Shown: in pieces, positions 20,226 through 31,029 of the stretch | Layout: each line of letters begins with the position of its first letter | Position numbering within the stretch: position 1 is the first letter of the stretch | DNA from: Cyclostephanos tholiformis | Taxonomy: Eukaryota > Bacillariophyta > Thalassiosirophyceae > Thalassiosirales > Thalassiosiraceae | Length of the DNA: 33,084 bases | Assembly: GCA_036939975.1 (NCBI GenBank) | Contig: JALLPB010000028.1 | Location: 1-33,084 of the forward strand | Reading direction: 5' to 3' | Translations under genes and position numbers: made by a program | Notes under the pieces: model-generated | The model's database searches: none | The model's input: the letters and a program-made list of their open reading frames with translations, nothing else | What the model was told of the DNA's origin: nothing

Positions 20226-22103
20226 TATTTTTGTTTTTTGTCTAAGGTTTTTGTGGGGGCGGTAATTGGAGTGACCTAAAATGAAGGACAAATAAATTAA
20301 GACAAGGCCTTAGATGCCCACCTATGATATTGAACATGCAACAATCAACCAAAAAATGCAGGCAATATAACAAGGGGATGGATAAGAATGCATAATTGGA
20401 GGGGGGCATTGGGTGGGGTGCAAATCAATCGAATCTAGGGCGATTGAGTTTAGTAGATGTAAAAATTAAATAAAATAGATGCCTTTAATAAAATATTATT
20501 TTCTTAGCCAGGTTAAGTAATTGAATAAAATCTTTTGTATGGGCCCTCAGGAAACCCACCGAGAAGGTGTTGCCATGGGTGGGCAGCTATATTTACAATA
20601 GCCATATTGCTGACCCTGTGATTGGATCCGCCATGGTGATGTTCATTTTGTTTGCTACTACTGCTGAATTAACAACTGTCATCAGGAGTTAGCTAAGGGT
20701 TAGCTAAGGGTTCGCTAAGGGTTAATCAAGGGTTAGGAATTATCTGGAGATTGGAATCACCCCCCCCCCATCATTGCCACCACTGCTGCCAACTTTGATT
20801 GCTCTTCCTGAAGCCCCCCATCACCAGGACTCTCTCCCATTAGACCTAACATTAGCCTCAGACCCCACCAACAATCCACCCCACTAGCACCACTTCCTGG
20901 TCTAGGCAAGGATGGGAAATAATTATCAACCATGCACAATGTTGTCATCAACATCAAATTACCCCTCATCACCACTATGGACTTATTTCAGAGGGAAGAT
21001 GATGCTGGGAGGGGGGCTACGAGAAGCGATGAATGAAGAAACTATCATATTTTTAAGAATAAAAGTGATACTTTTAGTCCTGATAAAAATTATCTTCTTT
21101 CCTCCCAATCCAATCACCACTGAGTGCCTCTCCTTTCTCCCCACCATTTGTTGATTGTTGTATATTATTGTTGCTTTTGTGTGACAGTGTTACCCCCATT
21201 TACCCTTCCTGCTCATATGCCGCATGGCTATAGTCAACATTGTCATTTCCCCATGCAACAACATGAGACTGCCCTGTGCAACATGGCATGTCTTGGACTT
21301 GCCACCAATCTTGAGCCACATCAAGCGCAAACTAGTGAATAACTTCCTCCTTGCACCCCTGTTTTTGATTTGATTGTTGCATTCTTGGTTGTGAATTCCG
21401 AGTGGAATTCCGGAGAATTCTGGCGAATTTCCGATTTCAGACCCTTTTTTGACCCAATTTCTTCCAATTNCGGTGAGGTATTCAGAAAGTTAGTTATGCC
21501 AAGGTGAGGGATTTTAAAAGTCCAACACTCGGTGAGGGATTATCGTTCGGGCGTGGCCAAAAAAAATTCTGAAATGCGCTCTCCCATGAGCAAAAAACAC
21601 TGATTTCGGGCGGTATTTCCTACGTGGACTTTGGTATTAAACTCGAGGAACCGTCTCAATACGAGAAACCACGTTAATTGGGACATTCTCATTTTTGTTC
21701 CCGCGTAATTTTTTTCATTTGGCGGGCCGAATTCCTTCGTAGCGTGTTGGTATGTTTTGGAGGGGGTCCGGAAAGTAGCAAAAAGTGCTGATTTAATACC
21801 TTCCACTTCAATGCATGATGACGGATCAATAATCGGTCTGAAAGTAAAAAGGAGCTACAGATTCCGCCGCGCAAGAGCAATGGGAATCGAATGGTGCCAT
21901 CCATTCTTGCTCAATTTTGAATTTTGGCCTTAAAATTTTGTGTCAAAGTCAAAAAGTAACGAAAATAACCCAGTTTTCCGCGGCTGTGGCCCCCTATCAA
22001 CGAGTTCCTAGGTTGATTTTAGTAGTTTTTAGACGAATTTTATCATGTTGCTGACTGATCTGAACGAAAAAAGTAACAAACCACATCATAACACACAACG
22101 ATC
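20226..22103. other. Intergenic stretch leading to the TMTC gene
   Basis: No gene is supported. It contains the inverted 11-bp array (20686-20737), a C run at 20760-20768, a GTTGATTGTTGT word at 21150-21161, and GAATTCCG-like repeats near 21400-21440 with an undetermined base at 21470. The final 500 bases should include the promoter of the downstream gene, but no clear element stands out. Confidence 0.5.
20686..20737 (-). repeat. 11-bp tandem array AAGGGTTANNN, about 4-5 copies
   Basis: Units AAGGGTTAGCT, AAGGGTTCGCT and AAGGGTTAATC are the reverse complement of the AACCCTTANNN units at 12681-12767. The two arrays therefore face each other across about 7.9 kb. Confidence 0.8.
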
Positions 22104-24657
22104 ATGAATAAGACGACGACGCGCGGGGGGGGGAAGGAGTACCATCGAACGGCCCGATTCCCCCTCGTGGCCCACCACTTCCCCGCGTTATCGATTTACC
22201 TCCTATCGTTGTGTTTATACCTCCATCCCCTCACGTCATCTCCCACCCCGTCGTCGTCATTTTTTTCGTCGTCCTCGAGCTGGGGGAAAGGTTCGAGCGG
22301 CATCGGCGGCGGCGGCGGCGGCGGCAGCGCCGATGGAAGTAGCAGCAGTAGGAGGGGCGGGGAGTACGTCCTGATATACGATCCTAAACCCCAGCTCGAC
22401 GAGATACACCTGACGTCGAGTGACAATCGCGACGTCAATCCACCCCCCTCGCACGGCACCGTCGATTACGACGGAGATAACAGCTGGACGAACGCGTGGC
22501 ATAACGATTACTGGGGACGTCCGTTGAATTCGTCGAGCTCGCACAAGTCGTGGCGACCGCTATCGGTATGGTCCTTCCGTTTCGCGAGGGGCGGTTTATT
22601 AGGTAGGCGCTTCGTCGGTTCCGTGGGTCGTGCCATCGTCGACGCGTCGACGTGGTGGACGTCGTCGTCCGTCCTGGGGGATGGGGGGGGAGACGAATAC
22701 GTGAACGAAAACGAGCGGCGGGATCACGATGACGAAAATGATGGGGGGAGGATGACTCCCCCGCCTCTCGCATCCGAGCTATTCGTGCATCGCTTCGTCA
22801 ACGTTTGCATCCACGCCGTCGTAACTCGAATGGTCGGGATTTTGGCGACTCTCCTCTTCCGACGACGTCCACCCTCCCACGGGTACGAGTGCGAATACAA
22901 CCCCTCATCGCCCCTATCGCGCACCACCGCGTATTCCTCCTCGTTGCTATTCGCCGTACATCCATCCCACGTCGAGGTCGTGGCGAATGCCGCGAATAGG
23001 CCCCATCTCCTAGCCCTGCTGTTCGACGTTACGATATGCGACCCCGGAACGCCGCTCCTTGTCGTGTTCGTATCTGCCGTCGGGGGATTGCTTTGTTGCG
23101 AGACTGCGATATTCCATTATCCCGCGATGGTGCTCACCATGACGGCGATACGCCATCGCGAGCTGATGTCTCGTACGTCGTCGACGACATCAACGACGAC
23201 GACGAAGACGGCAAAGCATTCGCCGCCGGCGGGCGATACCGCCGTCCTTATCAAGGCCGTGATCGATCTCCTACCGAGGTACGTCCTGCTGATCATGACA
23301 TCGTCGACGTACCTCATTTATAGGCTTGTCAACGATACCCTATCGATACCCGACGGTCTCATCCGACCCGCCGAGAATCCCTTCTACGACAACGTGTCGA
23401 AACGGAGATGGACGACGGCATCGCGCATCTTGAATTACTCTTACGTCCTCGGATTGCACGTCGCCAAGTCGTTCGGGATCGAGATCGTGGGATACAGCCA
23501 CGAGTACGGGTACGATTGCATACCCGAAATGGTCATGGACCCGATAGACGCTAGGCTGTGGCTCCCGGCGTCGATATTCGTCCTGTTCGCGGCGATAATT
23601 GTCATGTCGTGGCACGGCGTCGGACATCGGGACGAGGAGGGACGACGACGGGGACGAGCTCGACGTGTCCTCCTTTGCCTTGTGTTCCTATCGTGGATGG
23701 CGACGCTGTTCCCGATAGCGGGCATACTCAAGGTGGGGACCTTCGTATCCGATCGCATCGTGGTGGCGAGCACGGTCGGCACGTGTATCTTGTGTGGGCG
23801 GGCGTTCGCGCTGTGCGCCGTGGGTGGCAGAGAGTACGATGATGATGAGACTGAGGAGGATCATTGTAACGACGACTGCGACAATGCACGCGGGTGGTCA
23901 ATTGGCAGTCCCTTCGGTGGTCGGTGCGCGGCGAAGATGACAAATACACCGAGGGCGACGAAAAATACCGCTCGAAGATTAGCCTTCCTTCTCCTTTTCG
24001 GTCTGACCGCGTGCAACCTAGCCATGCGGACGCATCACCGGACATCGGAATGGATGGACAGCGTGTCGCTACTAAAGAGCAGCCTTTTGGCGTGTCCGAG
24101 AAGTATCAAATCGAATCTCGAGATGAGCAAGATTTACTCGGGGTTGGTCCCGCACATGCTGGATTTTGAGAGGGCGCTGTAAGATGAATTGCGTTTGCCC
24201 TCGCTCGGATAATTTTTTGCCTCGCACGTGTTTTTGACCCGTCGATAACTTTCTACTCAAATATTCCGCCATCCCGCAATATCATATACGATACTCCAGA
24301 TCGCTGATAAGCACAGCCCAATCGATAGATCCTACATATTGCGATGTTCATTATCAGTACGCCCACGTGTACATACAACAGGGCAAGTACGTACCCTTCG
24401 AGGAAGAGCTGGTAGAAGCGTTGCAGTGCCAGTTTACGATGGGACAGGCGATGAACATGTGGCAGAAATACTGGAAGGTAGTCCTGCGCGGTGATGACAG
24501 GAGTGGCGGCGTCGGTTCCTTGAGGAGGATAGAAGCAGAGGCGAGATATAAAAAATATATGACAAGGATACGGGAGGTGATCGAGGAAGATGAGAATAAG
24601 AACGATCTTGGTGGCTTTAAGAGGAATAGTCACAGCGAGATCAAAGATGAGTTGTGA
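22104..24657 (+). CDS. TMTC-like protein O-mannosyltransferase (DUF1736 and TPR)
   Basis: Two exons, 22104-24178 and 24300-24657, give 810 aa. The intron (24179-24299, GTAAGA...CTCCAG, phase 2) is inferred because exon 1 runs into a TAA inside the donor, and the downstream frame continues a TPR-like segment (…SIDPTYCDVHYQYAHVYI). TMTC proteins are multi-pass ER-membrane enzymes that attach mannose to secreted or surface proteins. Family signs are acidic residues D121/D123 before NDYWGRPL (134-141), SHKSWRPL (146-153), HPSHVEVVANAANRPHLL near 285-305, the DUF1736-like ENPF...RR and Tyr-rich segment near 425-480, and FPIAGILKVGTFVSDRIVVASTVG-type motifs near 545. A hydrophobic N-terminal segment (26-45) is followed by a long Ser/Gly-rich insert. 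Only one or two TPRs remain, fewer than in animal TMTCs. It converges on the gene at 24681-25325. Confidence 0.82.
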
Positions 24658-24680
24658 TGCATTTGAACAAATAATCACAT

Positions 24681-25325
24681 CTAGCTTTCTCTCGAGGTTG
24701 TAGTATTTCTTAGGCCCCCGATAACGCGGACTTTTTTTGTAGGTGGTGAGGGGCTTGCAGTTGGTTTTCTTGTTGTGGGACTAGTCGATGGATTGCTAGT
24801 TGTGGGAGACCTAGAGATGGCTACGAAGTTGGCGACGCGGTGAGCTTTTGGGGGTGGAGAAGAGAGTGAATGCTCACATGAGATGGTTAACAAACCGACA
24901 ACATGAGGGGGAAAAATGAATGAGTGCTCGTATTTGAACTTATTTGTACCGCTATCAGCATCATATTTCAGAACGAAGGGACATCGTTCGAGCCTGATGA
25001 TGTTCCTGATGAAATTGTCAGCAAAGTCGTTGAGCAACGTATACAACATCATTATGACTTTCTTGAAGAGACCCTTCACTGCATCTGTCCATGGCGTTGC
25101 TCCATCGGCTCGCAGAGGAACGAAATTCATTGCGATTCTGACCCCGACATCCTGGAGAGACTTTGCTTCTGTAACAAATGGCGCACCATACAGTAGCCTT
25201 GAGTCCATATCGCGTTGTATTAACAACTCATTCAAGGTGGTTGTGGCTTTCTTCGGCATCCTTAGTTTCTTGCGTATCCTCGGCTTGTTTCCAATGGCAA
25301 CAGCAGCTTCATGACTGAAAGGCAT
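24681..25325 (-). CDS. Hypothetical protein, Ser/Thr/Pro-rich C-terminus
   Basis: I do not recognise this 214-aa frame. The N-terminal part is basic (KPRIRKKLRMPKKA) and could be a nuclear signal. Residues 30-120 look like a folded domain with NELLIQRDMDSRLLYG and a hydrophobic helix around KKVIMMLYTLLNDFADNFI. The last 40 residues are Ser/Thr/Pro-rich. It fits the spacing of the island: 23 bases from the TMTC stop (convergent) and 148 bases from the cyclase ATG (divergent, possibly a shared promoter). Opposite-strand frames of 90 and 132 aa exist in the same stretch, and an undetected intron is possible, so the model is tentative. Confidence 0.45.
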   Translation of the reverse strand: MPFSHEAAVAIGNKPRIRKKLRMPKKATTTLNELLIQRDMDSRLLYGAPFVTEAKSLQDVGVRIAMNFVPLRADGATPWTDAVKGLFKKVIMMLYTLLNDFADNFIRNIIRLERCPFVLKYDADSGTNKFKYEHSFIFPPHVVGLLTISCEHSLSSPPPKAHRVANFVAISRSPTTSNPSTSPTTRKPTASPSPPTKKVRVIGGLRNTTTSRES

Positions 25326-25473
25326 GGCTCAGGCATACATGAGTTCAATACGAATTCAAATTTGTTCGTTTGAGGATTTATTTTAAATTTCAAAAAATCG
25401 TCTCGATTCATGACGGATGACATCAACCCTCGGTCGCAGCTTTGTTCCACCCTGACGTAGTAGTCTATAGTTC

Positions 25474-28400
25474 ATGGCAAGTAACCGGATCTCTCCCATG
25501 AGGACAGTCGGGTATGACCCAGGGCTGCTGTCGAGGGAGGAGCTTCTTGCAGCACATACGGGCATAAGGAGACGAACTCTGGAGGAGTTGATCGCGAACG
25601 AAAAGTTCGATAGACAATCCGGGATAGCAATTCTTGTCGAACGAGCGGTGATGGCGCTCCGTTGGTTTATCAACAATGCACAGTTAAGGATATCGGTGAG
25701 AGACTGAATGAGAGGTAGATTGTTAAGAATATCCCATTTCATCCATCGTATCTTATTTCAGTCGTATGTTTAAATAGTTCGACGATATCATGATGGCCGT
25801 GACGATATTTGTCCTATTCGGAGACGATATTAGGATACTTTTCTTCCCCCCATCGGCTGACAACAGCTTTGAATTCTTTTTCAATTTATCATTTATTATG
25901 TTCGTCCTCGAGATGGCGATCTATTTCTTGGTAAAGAGTGATTTTTCAAAAGGCATACTCAGTGTGAAGGGCTACGCGTTTAGCTTCTTCTTCTGGCTAG
26001 ATTTACTCGCCGTACTTGCAATGGTGCCAGATGTCGGATGGCTTGCGTCAAACGGTTTCAGCCCTTTAGACAGCTTAGGTGAGAATTGCATCCTGGCCAT
26101 CAACTGGCGGATGTTTCGCATGTCTAACCCATCCTTGTGCATGTTATTGGGGAAAAAGCGGCAATGGCTGGCAAGATCAGTGGAAAATCAAGCCCTGTCC
26201 TTCGGATGGCTCGGCTTGTCCGTTTATTGAAGCTGTACAAAGTAACATCTCAGCGGTCACTGGGTACGGATAAGACTGGTTTCCTCTCTTTCATTGCGGC
26301 GAGAATTCTTACCATTCCTCTTACCGATCATGTTCCATAATTTAATTTTATTCTGACTCGTCAAAGAAATGCAGCAGTTTGATGGCATCAAAAAGCTCGT
26401 CGAATCAGGTCACTTCAGTCATGATGAAATCCAAGAATTTTTGGAAAAATCTAATTCCCAAAAGCAGTCTAAAGTTGGCGCAAAACTTTCTGAGAGAATC
26501 ACACGCCGGGTTATCTTAGGGGTGTTGCTAATGCTTCTTATCATTCCCTTGCTGACGTACTCGTCTTCTGTCGATGATGAGAACGAAGCAACGTATTTTC
26601 TACATGATCTCAACATCAAAGCCGGACTAAACTGTGACTATCTTGGCAGGTCTATAAGTAACTTTCGATCAATCATGGATCAGCTCGGTGGCGATAAACC
26701 TTTCTTGGTTGCTCTGAAAGTATCACCGCCACGTTGTGAAGGAATCGTCCCGATGAACTTCTCTAACGATGACATTATTGGAGGAATGAGAGATGATGAG
26801 CTGCGTACAATATCTACGGATCCTATAATGGTGGACGGAAAAGAGTATTCTCTCTCGGCTTCGTTTAACATGAAACCGTACATCGACCAGCAATCGATTT
26901 TTAGCATAGGACTTCTTGTGTTCGTCATGATCATGTTGGTTGTATTGTCCCATCAATTTACCGGAGACGCCCAGCGACTCGTTCTCTCTCCGATTGAAAG
27001 TATGACGGCAATCGTAAACATGGTTGCCGCGGATCCGCTTGAAGACTTTGACTTTAAGTCTATGCCAGGAACGGGTGATTACGAGACGCATATTGTACAA
27101 CAGGCGATTGAGAAAATTACGGCGCTTCTGCGAATCGGATTCGGCGTGGCGGGGGCGGAAATAATTTCCTCCAATATGGCAGTGGAAGGCAATGGAAGCG
27201 CCTGTTTGAACCCCATGATACCCGGCAAACGCGTGTATGCTGTGTTTGGTTTCTGCGACATCCATTCCTTCGACAAGGTAACTGAAATATTGGAAGACGA
27301 AATCATGACATTTATCAATAGCGTCGCGAGGATTGTACACGGTGAAGTATCGCGTTGGGGAGGAACTTGCAACAAGAATTTAGGCAATTCGTTTCTCATG
27401 GTTTGGCGTATTGGAGACGAGAATGCACTTTCCGACTATGGCGGATTCGGAAAAAGAAGCGCCGAGAGGAGGAACAGCGAAAGCAGTAACAAGAGTGATG
27501 ATTACGATTCGGCACGACCTGCCAATTCAAGGGCGAATGTAAAGGCTGTAAAACGTAGTACCATAGATCTTAGTAGGATTCCAGGTAAGCCACGATGTGA
27601 CCATGAGTGATCCTCTACCCCTGAATATCCACTAATCTTACCAATCACCATTGATTCAAAGGCCTCGACCTACTCTCTGACAAAGCTCTCATCGGATTCT
27701 TAAAGGTCATTATCGAAGTGAATCGCGACGTGCAACTGTTGGCATATCGTGATGATAAGCGGTTGTCAAAAGGGAAAGAAAATGGATTTTCAGTCAGGAT
27801 GGGATTCGGCCTTCACGCTGGATGGGCCATAGAGGGAGCAGTTGGGTCATTGCAAAAAGTGGATGCCACATATTTATCGCCACATGTCAACATGGCGGCT
27901 CGGATGGAAATGGCGACGAGGCAATTTGGTGTATCTTTACTCATGTCAAGGAGCTTTCACAAGGTTAGTTAGTCGTTCGACGCATGGGCTTTTATTGCCT
28001 GAACTCTAGCCTGTATAGAAAGTTATTGTCTAACTTCGATCTAACTCCAACTAATACAGCTGCTCTCAGAACCGGCTCAAAAGCAATGTAGAAAAGTTGA
28101 CGTTGTCACCGTGAAAGGGAGCAATGTTCCGATGCCAATTTACACATATGATACCTTCCAAAATCAGGTGTTTCCCCAGCTTCGCGCGCCTAAATTCAGC
28201 GCCCTGACTCTGCAGGAAATTCTTACACGTCAAGCGGAGAACTATGACACCTCAGCTTGGATGTCCGATCCCGACCTAATCCAGCTGCGATGCTTGACTA
28301 CTCCTATCTTCTGGAAGACTTTTGAAAAGGGCGTTGAAAATTATCTGGGCGGACACTGGGAGGAGGCTCGTGAAAACTTGGAAAAAGCGGATATGATGAT

Positions 28401-28518
28401 GGCCTCGAACGATACTGGCGGTGATGGACCGAGCCGTGCGATACTGAAGTACATGAAATCGAACGATTGGATCTGCCCACCGTCGTGGTCGGGCCATCGC
28501 CCATTGACTACCAAGTGA
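25474..28518 (+). CDS. Voltage-sensor-like membrane protein with class III adenylyl cyclase domain
   Basis: Six exons (25474-25695, 25778-26078, 26159-26263, 26367-27584, 27662-27963, 28060-28518) join in frame to 868 aa. The five introns are 77-103 nt, GT-AG. Residues 75-175 contain three hydrophobic segments with an acidic residue in the second (VLEMAIYF) and an Asp in the third (FWLDLLAVL). An S4-like helix follows, with R190, R193, R196, K199 and K202. Two more membrane segments (about 258-274 and 386-405) enclose a loop of about 110 residues with no K+-filter motif. After a HAMP-like linker comes the cyclase domain (about 497-735). It has a first metal Asp D507, N550 where the second metal Asp is expected, D683 and N692/R696 for substrate and transition state. 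The NK/D pairing suggests ATP rather than GTP. The product would be cAMP if active. Exons 1 and 3 are the least certain. Confidence 0.8.
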
Positions 28519-28727
28519 TAGTAGAAATATGAATGCCGGCTGCGTTATCGATCTCATCGACGAAATTATGTATCATGACCACATTATAAATATATTATAT
28601 ATTCCATACTTATATGTGAAGCTGTTTGTCCGTAACATCCCGCCTGCCCCCCTTTCCTCCTCCTCCTCCTCCCCACCGGTCTCTAGTGCAGTCATTTAGG
28701 CGCCATCTCGCTTCAGTGTCTCCGAAG

Positions 28728-30671
28728 CTATTTGAATCTTTCAGAAGGCCTTCTCACCACAAATGTAGACCTACGTCTGTTATGCGTGATCTCTCGTTCC
28801 GTCGTGTGAGGCGCGAGCTTAACGTACTCGCTCTTCAACACCCCGTACACCTCTTCCATGCTGGGACGGTGCTTCGGATTCTGACTCCAGCCCGAGCAGA
28901 TCAATGCCGACATATTCTTATTAAACACCTTGGCCATGGACGGCCGTCCTCCCTCGTGGAAGACCTGCCTCTTCAGCATGGAGTAAGAATAGTCCACGAA
29001 AGGCTTCGTTAACGTAACCATTTCCCACAAAAGCATGCTGAACGAGTAGACATCGGCGGAGCTGGACGGGGAAAGAGGGGGGGGAGAGAATGACTTTCAG
29101 TAACTCGTCGTCCGGGGTCTTATGTTGACAACGACCCAAATAGAAAAATTAAAAATCTGACTCACAGGTTATACGGTTGGTAGAGAGCGACCTCGGGAGC
29201 CATGTATCTGGGAGTGCCGGCCATAGAGAGCTGGTAATTCCCCCTCTTATCCTTCTTGGTCGGGTGGAGTTCCTTGACCAATCCCAAGTCGAACAATTTT
29301 ATGTCGCCTCGCACTGTTTCCGTCCCGTGGATTATTCGTCCGAGAGGGGGGGGGGAATCGTGCAAGTAAATTATCGTCGTGGACGGTCCGTCGGCGGCAT
29401 AAAGGCAATATGTGAAACAGATTTCCCGCGAGGACGGCGCGTAATATAGTAGACATCGAAACGGGACCGGCAATATATGGTAAATTGCAATATGGTAATA
29501 ACTTACCGTCAAATCCAAGATTTTCCGGCTTTAGATCGCGATACAACAAATTCTTCGAGTGCAGGTACACCAACGCCGCCGACATGTCGAACGCCACCTT
29601 CAAACGCACGGCCAAATTCCTATCCCTATCCCTCATGTTCGTCTTCGAAATGAGGAAACCGAATTTCTTCTTAACCTCCACAACATGATCATTCCCCCAA
29701 ACCTTATATATCTGATCCGCTAGAGTATTGTACAATCGATCGAGCACGAGGAAGTACCCGTTGATGTTCGGGCTGCATTCGTCGCACAAACTCATCACCC
29801 CCCCTAGCGGAAATCCCCGTACCTTGATTATGTTCGGATGGGACAAGCTCGCCAGGAACATCCCCTCCAGCACCAGATCGGTCGTACCTATCGCGTATTT
29901 TTCCGGGGATGCGCGGACATCCTCCCTTAGGAATTTAACAGCGTACCTGCAGTCGCCGTTGCCGCGCTTGTGGTGATTGATCAATAGGGTCCGTGCGTTC
30001 AGCACCTGCTTATTTTCGAAACTGCCGGGGGAATAATCCCGGCGAAAGTCTATTACTCTCCCTCCTCCTCCTCCTCCATCTCCTTTTCCTAAACCTCCAT
30101 CGTTGTTGTTGTCGTCATCGTCACATGCCGTAATTTTGGTTATCTCGCTGCGAATAAATAATAGAAGAAAAAAAGGGAGGCAAAAATGAATGTCATGATT
30201 GATTATTATTTTGATGCGACAAAACACACACAGCAACGCCACTACTCACTGAACGTCGCTGAACGAACCATTCCCCAGTTTCGTCCCGATCTCCAATTCC
30301 TCGTACCGTAACATGGCGACGTCTACGATGAGGTCGGTACGGGATAATAATACGTTGCTATTCGCGATAGCCTTCTGGCATGCCACATTGACCCTTTCCG
30401 CGATTCGACGATTGATTTTTAAGGATAATGCGGAATTCGAGTCATCATCGTTCTTCTTCCCGTTGGTCGACGACGTGTCCTCCGTCGGTACGACGACGAC
30501 GTCGCCGTTGATGTCTTCGTCGGATTCGTTGTCGCCGTGATCGTCCCCGTTCGTAGTTTTCGTCGTCTTGCTACGCGGCTCGTGGATCGTGCGAGACGTT
30601 TGATCGAGGCAATCGTCCTCGCCGCCGCCGCGGGGTGACAGGTTGGTTGCCGCGGCGTCGTTGTCTTTCAT
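28728..30671 (-). CDS. TKL-like protein kinase
   Basis: Four exons, 30671-30250, 30147-29507, 29313-29166 and 29061-28728, give 514 aa. The introns are 102, 193 and 104 nt. The first 120 residues are acidic and Ser/Thr/Asp-rich, probably disordered. The kinase domain has a glycine loop (G133-N-G135-S-F) and a low-complexity Asp/Gly insert of about 65 residues between the first strands. It then has K212 in YAVKF, E235 in helix C, YRDLKPEN with catalytic D345 (Tyr for the usual His), DLG with D363, and GTPRYMAPE ending at E395. The C-lobe carries SADVYSFSMLLWEM and HRPSMEEV, typical of the TKL group. All core catalytic residues are present, so it should be an active Ser/Thr kinase. Substrate and pathway are unknown. 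It converges on the cyclase gene with 209 bases between the stops. Confidence 0.88.
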
Positions 30672-31029
30672 TTCCCCCTCTTTAGTCTTAGGGATATCAT
30701 AGCACCCCTTCGATTATTATATTATTACCTATTCCTTTTCCCGAGCGAGCACACTTTCTATGCTCAAAGCATTATTTTGAGTCTATCGTACTGCGGAATC
30801 AGAAGCTTTGCTGTCGAAATGGTCTGTCCTTGTCGCCATTAGTTGTTTTCTTGGGGTTGACTATGGCACCAAAATGGGGACGAATGTATTTAATTTCACC
30901 CTTTTTTTCTCGTGCGTTTCTCTTTTTTTCCCTNTCGGCAGAATTTTGCCGACATTGTTGGCTGTCGGCGACATGTCGGCGACATGTCGGCGACATGTCG
31001 CCGACATTCCCAACTAAGTTCCCGCCAAG
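30672..31029. other. Upstream region of the kinase with a palindrome array
   Basis: No gene is seen. The first 100 bases are AT-rich and presumably include the kinase promoter (minus strand). An undetermined base lies at 30934 next to T runs, and the palindrome array (30963-31006) follows. Confidence 0.5.
30963..31006. repeat. Four tandem 11-bp palindromes TGTCGSCGACA
   Basis: Three copies of TGTCGGCGACA are followed by one TGTCGCCGACA. Each unit is its own reverse complement except for the central base. A partial inverted half (TGCCGACATTG) precedes the array. The array ends about 20 bases before the copia relic begins. Confidence 0.85.

Noticed and set aside
21540..21904. Minus-strand frames upstream of the TMTC gene (88 and 71 codons)
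   Set aside because: Overlapping frames, no recognisable motif, and in the probable promoter region. I could not support either as a gene.
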